Assembly: GCA_900314375.1 (NCBI GenBank)
Contig: OMVC01000207.1
Coordinates: 1-10,576 of the forward strand
Direction: 5' to 3'
Length of the DNA stretch: 10,576 nt
From: an uncultured bacterium
GTDB taxonomy: Bacteria > Cyanobacteriota > Vampirovibrionia > Gastranaerophilales > Gastranaerophilaceae
Under the pieces are notes generated by a model. That model saw nothing but the letters and a program-made list of their open reading frames with translations. It did not search any database and was not told where the DNA came from. How positions within the stretch are numbered: the stretch's first letter is position 1; the number at the start of each line of letters is the position of its first letter. Below, piece by piece: positions 1 through 7,143 of this stretch. The translations under genes were made by a program, and so were the position numbers.

Positions 1-2
1 AT

Positions 3-1025
3 ATGGAATATTCAAGAGATAATGATAAATTATTAGAGAATTTATATCGCAGACGTAAATTAAACCATGGTCCTCGCATCGTCGCAATCGGAGGCGGAAC
101 GGGCTTATCCATGTTATTAGGCGGAATAAAAAACATTACAAATAATATAACGGCAATTGTCAGCGTAGGAGATGACGGCGGAAGTTCCGGAAGATTAAGA
201 GAAGAACTTGACATTTTACCACCGGGAGATATTCGCCACTGCATGACGGCATTAGCAGATGATGAAAATTTGGTAAATGATTTATTCAAATACCGTTTCA
301 GTAACGGTGAAGGGCTTGAAGGACACAGCTTCGGAAACCTGTTTTTAACTGCTATGTGTGCAATTACGGGCGATATGGCATCTGCGGTTAAAGCATCTGC
401 TAATGTATTATCAATTCGCGGACGAGTACTGCCTGCGACATTAGACGACATGAAACTTGCAGCAGAAATGGAAGACGGAAGAATAATCCATGGAGAATCA
501 AATATTCCTGAAGCAAGAGGAAAAATAATCCGTCTTTTCTCTGAACCCGCAGACTGTAAGGCTCTACCGGAAGTAATTGAAGCAATTAAAGATGCAGAAT
601 TAATTGTTTTAGGCCCTGGGAGCTTATATACAAGTGTCATTCCAAATTTACTGATTAAAGAAATTTCAGAAGAAATATCAAAATCTGATGCAAAGAAAAT
701 ATATGTTTGTAATATTATGACGCAACCGGGAGAAACTGACGGTTATTCTGTTTGCGATCACATAAATGCGCTTATTAAACACGCAAAGGTCAACAATTTG
801 CTTGATGCAGTACTAGTCAACGATAATCTTCCGACAGAATCTTTTGCTAAATATGAGGCACAAGGGCAGTATCCGGTAAATTTAGACACAGATAAAATAA
901 AGAAACTCGGAATTGATATCTATGCCAAAAATCTTATAGAGCCAAACAAAGAAGGACTTATAAGACACAGTTCAAACAAAGTTGCGCGAGCAATTTACTG
1001 TTGGTTCAAAAAAGGAAATAAATAG
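3..1025 (+). CDS. yvcK: YvcK/CofD-like gluconeogenesis factor (UPF0052 family), possibly 5'-partial
   Basis: Cytoplasmic Rossmann-type protein of the CofD/UPF0052 superfamily. In Bacillus subtilis the YvcK member binds UDP-GlcNAc and is needed for growth on gluconeogenic carbon sources and for normal cell-wall synthesis. Visible family motifs are the nucleotide-binding loop GGGTGLS (residues 30-36), DDGGSSGRLR (57-66), PPGDIRHC (73-80), GHSFGNLFL (107-115) and GPGSLYTS (about 204-211). The 340 residues cover the whole conserved domain. The first ATG lies at base 3 and no upstream sequence or ribosome-binding site can be seen. Cyanobacterial relatives, as I recall them, carry an N-terminal extension before the LYRRR-type segment seen here at 14-18, so the true start may lie outside the window. 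It is followed after 4 nt by panB in the same direction, suggesting co-transcription. The family assignment is firm. The precise role in this organism, including UDP-sugar binding, is inferred. Confidence 0.93.
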   Translation: MEYSRDNDKLLENLYRRRKLNHGPRIVAIGGGTGLSMLLGGIKNITNNITAIVSVGDDGGSSGRLREELDILPPGDIRHCMTALADDENLVNDLFKYRFSNGEGLEGHSFGNLFLTAMCAITGDMASAVKASANVLSIRGRVLPATLDDMKLAAEMEDGRIIHGESNIPEARGKIIRLFSEPADCKALPEVIEAIKDAELIVLGPGSLYTSVIPNLLIKEISEEISKSDAKKIYVCNIMTQPGETDGYSVCDHINALIKHAKVNNLLDAVLVNDNLPTESFAKYEAQGQYPVNLDTDKIKKLGIDIYAKNLIEPNKEGLIRHSSNKVARAIYCWFKKGNK

Positions 1026-1029
1026 TTAT

Positions 1030-1827
1030 ATGTCAAAAATTACAACAAGAACCCTGAAAAAATATAAAGATAACAATGAAAAATTTTCTATGTTGACGGC
1101 TTATGACTACTCAACCGCCAAATATCTTGACCAAGCAGGAATTGATGTCATTTTGATTGGAGACAGTCTTGCGATGACGGCATTAGGCTATGAAAATACC
1201 AATCAGGTTGGTGTTGAAGAAATGAGTATATTTACCAAAGCTGTTGCGAAAGGTGCAAATAATGCAATGGTAGTAACTGATATGCCGTTTATGAGTTATA
1301 CAATTGATATTCCGTCCGCATTAACCAATATTGGCAACATGGTTAAAAACGGTGCTAATGCTGTTAAACTTGAAGGATGCAATGACTATATCGAAAAACT
1401 GATAGAATGTTGTGTAAATATGGGTGTTCCAGTTATGGGGCATATCGGCTTCACTCCGCAGAGCCAAAACGTAATAGGCGGACACATAATCCAAGGTAAA
1501 ACCGAGGATGCTGCAAACGAATTATTAAAACAGGCAAAGAAATTGGAAAAAGCAGGAGCTTTTTCGATAGTTTTAGAAATGGTACCTGAAAATGTTGCTA
1601 AAAGCATTACCGAAAACATATCAATACCGACAATTTCTTGCGGTGCAGGCAGGTATTGCGACGGATTTGTAATGGTTTGTGACGATTTATTTGGCAAATT
1701 TGACGATTTTACTCCTAAATTTGCAAGAAAATACGGAAATATGAAAGAGCTTATAACAAAATGCGCAACTAATTATATTTCAGACATAAAAAACGGAAGT
1801 TACCCTAACGAAAATGAGGTTTATTAA
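1030..1827 (+). CDS. panB: 3-methyl-2-oxobutanoate hydroxymethyltransferase (ketopantoate hydroxymethyltransferase)
   Basis: Transfers a hydroxymethyl group from 5,10-methylene-tetrahydrofolate to 2-oxoisovalerate, giving ketopantoate, the first committed step of pantothenate/CoA synthesis in the cytoplasm. The 265-residue length is typical of this (beta/alpha)8-barrel family. Expected Mg2+ and substrate residues are present: GDS with D45, TDMPF with D84, VKLEG with K113 and E115, and the catalytic Glu in VLEMVP (E183). GHIGFTPQS (137-145) and the C-terminal FTPKFARKYGN also match. One departure is CGAGRYCDGF, where family members usually have IGAG..CDGQ. ATG 1030 was chosen over the in-frame ATG at 982 because 982 lies inside yvcK and adds 16 residues before the conserved TTRTLKKYK start. 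An AAAGGA sequence (1011-1016) precedes ATG 1030, at a rather long spacing. The gene lies 4 nt after yvcK and 1 nt before panC. Confidence 0.97.
   Translation: MSKITTRTLKKYKDNNEKFSMLTAYDYSTAKYLDQAGIDVILIGDSLAMTALGYENTNQVGVEEMSIFTKAVAKGANNAMVVTDMPFMSYTIDIPSALTNIGNMVKNGANAVKLEGCNDYIEKLIECCVNMGVPVMGHIGFTPQSQNVIGGHIIQGKTEDAANELLKQAKKLEKAGAFSIVLEMVPENVAKSITENISIPTISCGAGRYCDGFVMVCDDLFGKFDDFTPKFARKYGNMKELITKCATNYISDIKNGSYPNENEVY
1816..1820 (+). promoter_or_regulatory. Ribosome-binding site of panC inside the end of panB
   Basis: GAGGT lies 8 nt before ATG 1829 and overlaps the last codons of panB. It decides the panC start: the other in-frame ATG, at 1814, would sit upstream of this site. It implies translational coupling of panB and panC. 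Confidence 0.7.
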
Positions 1828-1828
1828 A

Positions 1829-2686
1829 ATGCTATTACATACGATAAAAGAAGTAAGAGAACAAGTTAAAAAATGGAAAAAAGAAGGCTTGACGGTTGGT
1901 TTGGTTCCGACAATGGGGGCATTGCATAACGGTCATTTAAGCCTTATAAAAAAAGCGGTTGAAAAATGCGATAAAGTTGTTGTTTCGGTTTTTGTAAACC
2001 CTATACAATTTTGCCCCGGCGAAGATTTAGACAAATACCCGAGAACACTTGAAGCTGACAACAAAATGTGCGAAGCTGCCGGTGTAAATATTGTATTTGC
2101 GCCTTCACCTTCAGAAATGTACGGACAATCTGAAATGAGAACAAATGACTTTTTAACTTATGTAATTCCTCCGTTCTTCTATGTTAATAAACTTTGCGGA
2201 AAATCAAGAGTCGGGCATTTTGACGGAGTTTGCACTGTGGTAAATAAGCTGTTTAATATTGTGCAGCCTGATTTTGCATTTTTTGGTCAAAAGGATGCGC
2301 AGCAACTAATAATTATAAAAAAAATGGTTAAAGACTTGAATATTCCTGTTGAAATAATTCCTTGCCCGATTGTAAGAGAGGAATCAGGACTTGCATTGAG
2401 TTCCAGAAACAAATATTTATCTGAAGAAGATAAAAAAGAAGCTCTTGTTTTATCAAAGATTTTGAATAACATAAAAGACTGCTATAAAAAAGGAATAACA
2501 GATGTTGAAGCGCTTAAGGAAACAGCATTTCAATTTTTAACAGACAAGCACGAACTTGAATATTTGGAATTACTTGATTGTGAAGATTTGGAAGAAAAGA
2601 AAATTGCTGACAATAATACCAGAGTATTTATAGCATGCAAAGTCGGCGGAGTCAGATTGATTGATAATATACTACTTGGAGAATAA
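1829..2686 (+). CDS. panC: Pantothenate synthetase (pantoate--beta-alanine ligase)
   Basis: ATP-dependent ligase joining pantoate and beta-alanine through a pantoyl-adenylate to give pantothenate. The 285 residues contain the cytidylyltransferase-like nucleotide-binding signature PTMGALHNGH (27-36), the pantoate-binding SVFVNPIQF (53-61), KYPRT (69-73), GKSRVGHFDGV (124-134), FGQKDAQQ (152-159) and the KMSKS-equivalent loop ending LSSRN (190-194). The common ...DGLAMSSRN form reads SGLALSSRN here, which keeps the Ser-Ser-Arg-Asn core. A region around 106-123 (FLTYVIPPFFYVNKLCG) differs from the usual spacing before the SRxGHF motif and may be a lineage-specific loop. ATG 1829 is preferred over ATG 1814, which lies inside panB and would place the GAGGT ribosome-binding sequence inside the gene. 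No panD (aspartate decarboxylase, the beta-alanine source) or panE/ilvC-type ketopantoate reductase is in the window, so the pathway must be completed elsewhere or by salvage. Confidence 0.97.
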   Translation: MLLHTIKEVREQVKKWKKEGLTVGLVPTMGALHNGHLSLIKKAVEKCDKVVVSVFVNPIQFCPGEDLDKYPRTLEADNKMCEAAGVNIVFAPSPSEMYGQSEMRTNDFLTYVIPPFFYVNKLCGKSRVGHFDGVCTVVNKLFNIVQPDFAFFGQKDAQQLIIIKKMVKDLNIPVEIIPCPIVREESGLALSSRNKYLSEEDKKEALVLSKILNNIKDCYKKGITDVEALKETAFQFLTDKHELEYLELLDCEDLEEKKIADNNTRVFIACKVGGVRLIDNILLGE

Positions 2687-2689
2687 TAA

Positions 2690-4222
2690 TTACCCTTCGA
2701 GTAACCTTTTACTTTCCTTTATTAAAAACTCCTTACCTGGAGTCATTTCTATAAAATCCCAAGGTAATTCTTTATCATAAGAATAATTTTCGGTTGCATA
2801 ATAATCTAAATTCAAATTTAAATCCTTTGCGGCACGTCTGTATGCACCGAGTTTACCGCCATATTCATAAACCTTTATAAGAAATTCAGTCAGTTTTGAA
2901 TCACCGCGGGAAAGAACAGCCTGATAATAATCCCATTTAGGACTCGTTACGGTTGATTGAATACCCAATTTATGCAGCTCTTTTTTTAAGAAATTTGATT
3001 TTTTCTCCAATGATTTTTCATCCTCTCTGCCAAACCACTGGAACGGAGTATGAGCTTTGGGGACAAACGTTGAAAACCCGAATGATACATCAAACCCCTT
3101 ATATTTCGATTTTATTTTTGACGCTAAATTGATAATTTCTTGTATATCTTCAACCGTTTCAGTCGGAAGCCCGAGCATCCCGTAGAATTTTATCCCTTTC
3201 AATCCGCAATCCACTGCTACATCAAGTGCCTCAAAAATTTGTTTTTCTGATAAGTTTTTATTTATAAGCTTTCTTAATCTTTCACTGCCTGCTTCAATTG
3301 CAAGAGTAAGATTTTTTTGTCCGGCATCAACAAGAGTTTGCACAATTTCTTTTTTAAAGGAATCAACCCTCAAAGAAGATACCCCGAGTTCTATATTTTC
3401 TCCGCCTTTTATCTTTGAATGAATATAGCGACAAATCTTTTCAAAATCAGGGTGTGCAGTAACTTGCGCTCCTAACAAAGCCAATTTATTTGTATATTTC
3501 AGTCCTAAATCAATCGCATAAATTATTTCTTCATAAGGAACAAATCGTATAGGAAGATTTATGTATGATGCCAAACAAAATCCGCATCTGTTTGCACAGC
3601 CGCGCTCTACTTCCACTATAAATGTATTTTTAAAAAATGAATTTTCACTGATAACAGGAGTATATATACATTCAGAAAGCTTTTTGGTAGCTTTCACAAC
3701 GGTCCTTGAAAAGTTCGGGACATAAACTCCGTTTGTTTCGGATAGTATTTTTAGCTTTTCATTTTTTGATAAATTCTTATTTTTTATACACAAATTTATC
3801 GCTTCAGTATTTACATCTTCCCCGTCACCTATTACAAAAAAGTCAAAAAAGTTTTTGTACGGCTCGGGATTAGAAGTTATAACAGGCCCTCCCGCATAAA
3901 TAAGAGGATAATCTTCCCCCCTGTCATTTGACAAAAACGGGATATTGTATTTTTCAAAAAATTTAAAAACAGACAAATAATCAAAATCAAAAGATATTGA
4001 AAAAGCAATTAAATTAACATCCGAAAACATTATATCGGTCGTTTTCAAATCGTCATAAACCCTTTCGACATTTACTCCTTCTTCAGAATCAATAGCTTTA
4101 AAAAGCCACATATACCCTAATGAAGAAAGCGCAAAAGATTCCGGACCGGGAAAAACAAACCACATATTAAAATCGCCGTGTTTTCCCATAATTCTGTTAT
4201 ATAAATATATGTCGTTACTCAT
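2690..4222 (-). CDS. Radical SAM protein with degenerate N-terminal B12-binding-like domain
   Basis: A 510-residue protein with the [4Fe-4S]/S-adenosylmethionine cluster motif CANRCGFC (C209, C213, C216; CxxxCxxC) in the context VERGC. The N-terminal part (about 60-140) resembles the Rossmann-like domain of B12-binding radical SAM enzymes: VNLIAFSISFDFDYLSVFKFF, then YAGGPVITSNPEP (109-121) and FVIGDGED (129-136). The classical cobalamin ligand motif DxHxxG is absent, so B12 binding is doubtful. Further family landmarks are SSLRVDS (282-288), EAGSERLRKLINKN (310-323), MLGLPTET (349-356) and FVPKAHTPFQW (386-396). These fit the uncharacterised TIGR03960-like group; the reaction and substrate are unknown. 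ATG 4222 is chosen over an in-frame upstream start at 4255 because it makes the compact overlap ATGAGTAA with the preceding gene and removes 11 residues before the conserved start. Its stop is 3 nt from that of convergent panC. Confidence 0.88.
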   Translation of the reverse strand: MSNDIYLYNRIMGKHGDFNMWFVFPGPESFALSSLGYMWLFKAIDSEEGVNVERVYDDLKTTDIMFSDVNLIAFSISFDFDYLSVFKFFEKYNIPFLSNDRGEDYPLIYAGGPVITSNPEPYKNFFDFFVIGDGEDVNTEAINLCIKNKNLSKNEKLKILSETNGVYVPNFSRTVVKATKKLSECIYTPVISENSFFKNTFIVEVERGCANRCGFCLASYINLPIRFVPYEEIIYAIDLGLKYTNKLALLGAQVTAHPDFEKICRYIHSKIKGGENIELGVSSLRVDSFKKEIVQTLVDAGQKNLTLAIEAGSERLRKLINKNLSEKQIFEALDVAVDCGLKGIKFYGMLGLPTETVEDIQEIINLASKIKSKYKGFDVSFGFSTFVPKAHTPFQWFGREDEKSLEKKSNFLKKELHKLGIQSTVTSPKWDYYQAVLSRGDSKLTEFLIKVYEYGGKLGAYRRAAKDLNLNLDYYATENYSYDKELPWDFIEMTPGKEFLIKESKRLLEG

Positions 4223-5267
4223 TATTTTCCCCGATATTTTCAAGTTCTTTAGCATTTATCGGCTGCAAATACAATTCATCAAATAATACACACACAGTCG
4301 CCGCAATAGCAGGGGAAAGAATTACGCCCCAAACACCCAAAAATTCTTCCGCAACAAATAATGCTACCAAAATTGTAATCGGATGTAATGACATAAATTT
4401 ACCGAACAAAAACGGTCTTATCATGTAATTTGAAATTTGTTGAACAGCAAGGAATAAAGCTATCGCTACAACAATTTTTATCCATCCCAACGGAAAAGCA
4501 ATCATTACAATTACGGCAATAGCAATTGAAGGACCCAAAACAGGTATAATCTCACAAATACCCGATATCAAACCTAACAATACAGGATAATCTATTCCCA
4601 ATATTGCACAAACTACAGCTACCATAACACCGACAGCAATCATAGATAATATCTGTGCCCGAATATAATTGCCGACTTTTGTAGTTATGTCATACAAAAT
4701 TCCTGAAGCCTTATCCCTCAAATTCGGAGGAAAAAATTCCAGAAATTTTGATTTCAAATAATCCTTATCAACAATAATATAATAAACAAACATCGTCAAT
4801 GCCAGTAACACAAAACAAGTTTGGAATAATGACATTGTAAAGTTTATAGAATTATTGACAATACTTTGCGCTATATCAGTTGAAGAATTTAATAAATTAT
4901 CCATAGGAACAAGTTCAGTAACCTTATAACCGAATATGCTGGCTTTAACCACCATATTATACAGATTTAAAACCTTATTAGGTAAAATCGAAATCATAAG
5001 TTCGATTTCTTTTACACCCATTATTACTATTGGTAATATCAAAGCAAATAAAACCAACATAACTACAGATAAAACAATCAGCGAAGCGCCTGCTCTGGAT
5101 TTAATTCTTTTTTGAAGATTGTTAACAAACGGATTTAATGCTGCTGCAAAGACAAAAGATGCAAATAACAACATTAATAAACCTAAAATTTTTGGAATAA
5201 CTGCTAAAAATGCAACTATGAGAACTGCAAAAATAACAGTTTTAACATTCAATAATCTTTTAAGCAC
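4215..5267 (-). CDS. AI-2E family (PerM/UPF0118) integral membrane transporter
   Basis: A 350-residue polytopic inner-membrane protein of the AI-2E exporter-like/PerM family. Members include the proposed autoinducer-2 exporter TqsA and Na+/H+ antiporters, so the substrate cannot be read from the sequence. Hydrophobic segments fall near residues 9-44, 61-84, 145-166, 204-260, 263-282 and 296-328. A soluble, helix-rich stretch lies between the second and third (about 87-143), as is usual for the family. Signature segments are YIRAQILSMIAVGV (201-214), ICEIIPVLGPSIA (237-249) and LHPITILVAL (294-303), followed by GVWGVILSPAIAA. Translation starts at GTG 5267, preceded by a strong AGGAG site and an extended -10 promoter. 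The gene ends 8 nt inside the radical SAM gene, so the two are probably one transcript with coupled translation. Family confidence is high and function is open. Confidence 0.92.
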   Translation of the reverse strand: MLKRLLNVKTVIFAVLIVAFLAVIPKILGLLMLLFASFVFAAALNPFVNNLQKRIKSRAGASLIVLSVVMLVLFALILPIVIMGVKEIELMISILPNKVLNLYNMVVKASIFGYKVTELVPMDNLLNSSTDIAQSIVNNSINFTMSLFQTCFVLLALTMFVYYIIVDKDYLKSKFLEFFPPNLRDKASGILYDITTKVGNYIRAQILSMIAVGVMVAVVCAILGIDYPVLLGLISGICEIIPVLGPSIAIAVIVMIAFPLGWIKIVVAIALFLAVQQISNYMIRPFLFGKFMSLHPITILVALFVAEEFLGVWGVILSPAIAATVCVLFDELYLQPINAKELENIGENNE

Positions 5268-5272
5268 AATAT

Positions 5273-5277
5273 CTCCT
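5273..5277 (-). promoter_or_regulatory. Strong ribosome-binding site for a GTG-initiated gene
   Basis: On the - strand, AAAAGGAGAT precedes the GTG start at 5267; AGGAG ends 5 nt before it. This supports the non-ATG start, since no in-frame ATG occurs near the family's conserved N-terminus. Confidence 0.75.
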
Positions 5278-5287
5278 TTTTTTAGAA

Positions 5288-5318
5288 ATTATAACATAAT
5301 TATACTTCTTGATGTGAA
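5288..5318 (-). promoter_or_regulatory. Extended -10 sigma70-type promoter for the AI-2E/radical SAM unit
   Basis: On the - strand, TATAAT (5293-5288) is preceded by TG at 5296-5295, giving the extended -10 form TGTTATAAT. A partial -35 (TTCACA, 5318-5313) sits 19 nt upstream, which is long but tolerable with an extended -10. The predicted transcript start near 5281 leaves about 13 nt before GTG 5267. A second TATAAT (5304-5299) has no good -35. Confidence 0.55.
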
Positions 5319-5337
5319 ATAATTTTTCTATTATAAT
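5309..5337 (+). promoter_or_regulatory. Near-consensus sigma70-type promoter for the Na+/Pi symporter unit
   Basis: TTGATG (5309-5314), a 17-nt spacer and a perfect TATAAT (5332-5337). The predicted start near 5344 gives a leader of about 30 nt before ATG 5374. The -35 overlaps by two bases the putative -35 of the divergent promoter, so the two may compete for polymerase. Confidence 0.65.
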
Positions 5338-5373
5338 TGACCTGTATATATAAAAACGAACAAGGCAAATAGT

Positions 5374-7134
5374 ATGGATATATTTTCAATATTTACAATG
5401 ATGGGAGGGTTAGCATTCTTTTTATACGGAATGATAGTAATGTCATCCGGGTTAGAAAGAATAGCAGGCGGCAAGATGGAGAAGCTTTTGGAACAGCTTA
5501 CCTCTAACCCTATAAAAGGATTGTTACTGGGAGCAGGGATGACAATAGCCATCCAAAGTTCATCAGCCGTAACTGTTATGCTTGTCGGCTTTGTAAACTC
5601 CGGCATAATGAAGTTATCACAAACAGTTGCAATAATAATAGGTTCAAATGTCGGAACAACCGTAACGTCATGGATTTTGAGTTTATCAGGGATTCAAAGT
5701 ACGAACTTTTTCTTACGGATGTTAAAACCGGAATCATTTTCGCCTATATTGGCATTAGTCGGTGTAATAATGCTAATGAGCACAAACAGTAACTTTTCAA
5801 GGAGAAAACCTGTCGGGACTTTTCTGCTGGGATTTTCAATTTTAATGTTTGGCATGGGCTTAATGTCATCTTCTATGGCGCCCTTAGCGAATGACCCGAA
5901 TTTTGCAAATATTTTGACATTATTTAAAAACCCGTTATTCGGTTTACTTGTCGGATTGGTTGTAACAATGATAATCCAAAGTTCAGCAGCTTCCGTCGGA
6001 ATGCTACAAGCGCTTTCAATGACCGGAAGTATTTCTTATGCGGTAGCTGCACCAATTATTGCAGGTCAACATATCGGGACCTGTATTACCGCAGTTTTAT
6101 CAAGTATCGGAGTAAACACAAATGCAAAACGTGTTGCTGCGGTACATGTAGCATTTAATGTTTTGGGAGCATGTATATTCTTTATAGCACTTGGCATTGT
6201 TTCAAAGTTGTTTGGTAATTTCATACAACAATCCGCAAATCCTTTCGGTATAGCGGTTGTTCATACCGTTTTCAGTATTCTGGCCGCATTTTGTTTATTC
6301 CCGTTCAGGAAATACTTGGAAAAAATTTCTTATGTTGTTGTTAAAGACACTCAAGAAGAAAAAGAAGTTATACTTGACGAACGTTTATTATTAACTCCGT
6401 CAATCGCAATCGCACAATGCTACAGAACGACAGGTGATATGGCAAAATTAACAAGAGAAGTTCTTGTAATGTCTGTCAGAATGTTAAAACATTACAATCC
6501 TAAAGTCGCAGAAATAATAAATAAACACGAAGTTAGAATTGATAAATATCAAGATGTATTGGAAGGCTTCCTGCAAAAGCTTTCGGGTAAAGACCTTAAC
6601 GATGAAGATTCCAATAAAATTTCGCAGCTTATACTGTCAATTTCAGATTTTGAAAAAATTGCAGATCATGCAATTCATATATTACATATAGCAGATCAAA
6701 TGCACAGAAAAGAATGGACTTTTACAACTGATACCGTTGAAGAGTTAAAAAAAGTTGTTAATGCGGTAAAAGAAATATTTGACAAAACTGTCAGCGCATT
6801 TGTTTATAATGATGTTTATATGGCGCATGAAATAGAACCTTTTGAACAAGTTATAGATGATATTGCTTATGTTGCAAAGAAAAATCATATTCGCCGAGTT
6901 AAGCAAGAGAAAGTTCACATCAAACGTAATTTTGCATATGCTGAAGTTTTAAATGATTTAGAAAGAATCTCGGACCATTGTTCAAATATTTCAACTAACT
7001 TAATTAAATCGACAAACGCCTCTATGCAGCGTCATGAATTAAAAAATAAACTTAAAGCGGAAGATACTTCAGAATTTGCAGCACAAATTGAAGAATTTAA
7101 AAAACAATATTCTTTAGATTTAATTTCAAAATAA
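5374..7134 (+). CDS. Na+/phosphate symporter (NptA/PNaS family) with C-terminal PhoU-like domain
   Basis: A 586-residue inner-membrane Na+-coupled phosphate transporter related to animal SLC34 proteins and to bacterial NptA/YjbB. The two inverted transport repeats are visible: IAIQSSSAVTVML (58-70) with GSNVGTTVTSW (90-100), and MIIQSSAASVGML (199-211) with GQHIGTCITA (231-240). QSS is the conserved substrate/Na+ signature. Hydrophobic helices run from about residue 7 to 310. From about 345 to 570 the protein is soluble, helical and charged, with two PhoU-like halves; ISDFEKIADHAIHI and LNDLERISDHCSNI are the E/D-rich metal-binding repeats (FExIxDH type). PhoU-like tails are thought to modulate flux or phosphate signalling. 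ATG 5374 follows AAGG (5362-5365) at 8 nt. A near-consensus promoter lies upstream and a thioesterase gene follows after 9 nt. Direction of transport (import or export) is not decided by sequence. Confidence 0.94.
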   Translation: MDIFSIFTMMGGLAFFLYGMIVMSSGLERIAGGKMEKLLEQLTSNPIKGLLLGAGMTIAIQSSSAVTVMLVGFVNSGIMKLSQTVAIIIGSNVGTTVTSWILSLSGIQSTNFFLRMLKPESFSPILALVGVIMLMSTNSNFSRRKPVGTFLLGFSILMFGMGLMSSSMAPLANDPNFANILTLFKNPLFGLLVGLVVTMIIQSSAASVGMLQALSMTGSISYAVAAPIIAGQHIGTCITAVLSSIGVNTNAKRVAAVHVAFNVLGACIFFIALGIVSKLFGNFIQQSANPFGIAVVHTVFSILAAFCLFPFRKYLEKISYVVVKDTQEEKEVILDERLLLTPSIAIAQCYRTTGDMAKLTREVLVMSVRMLKHYNPKVAEIINKHEVRIDKYQDVLEGFLQKLSGKDLNDEDSNKISQLILSISDFEKIADHAIHILHIADQMHRKEWTFTTDTVEELKKVVNAVKEIFDKTVSAFVYNDVYMAHEIEPFEQVIDDIAYVAKKNHIRRVKQEKVHIKRNFAYAEVLNDLERISDHCSNISTNLIKSTNASMQRHELKNKLKAEDTSEFAAQIEEFKKQYSLDLISK

Positions 7135-7143
7135 GAGGGTAAT

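Noticed and set aside
982..1029. In-frame upstream ATG start for panB at 982
   Set aside because: It lies within the end of yvcK, adds non-conserved residues, and ATG 1030 matches the family N-terminus and puts the catalytic residues at expected positions such as D45 and D84.
1386..1697. Antisense open frame inside panB (about 103 residues)
   Set aside because: It is a shadow of a well-conserved gene with no ribosome-binding site or recognisable protein.
4223..4255. Upstream start for the radical SAM protein at 4255
   Set aside because: It would extend the overlap with the AI-2E-family gene to 41 nt; ATG 4222 gives a compact start/stop overlap and a conserved N-terminus.
5331..5606. Antisense open frame over the start of the Na+/Pi symporter
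   Set aside because: It covers the symporter promoter and first membrane helices, and its composition reflects the reverse of a hydrophobic coding sequence.
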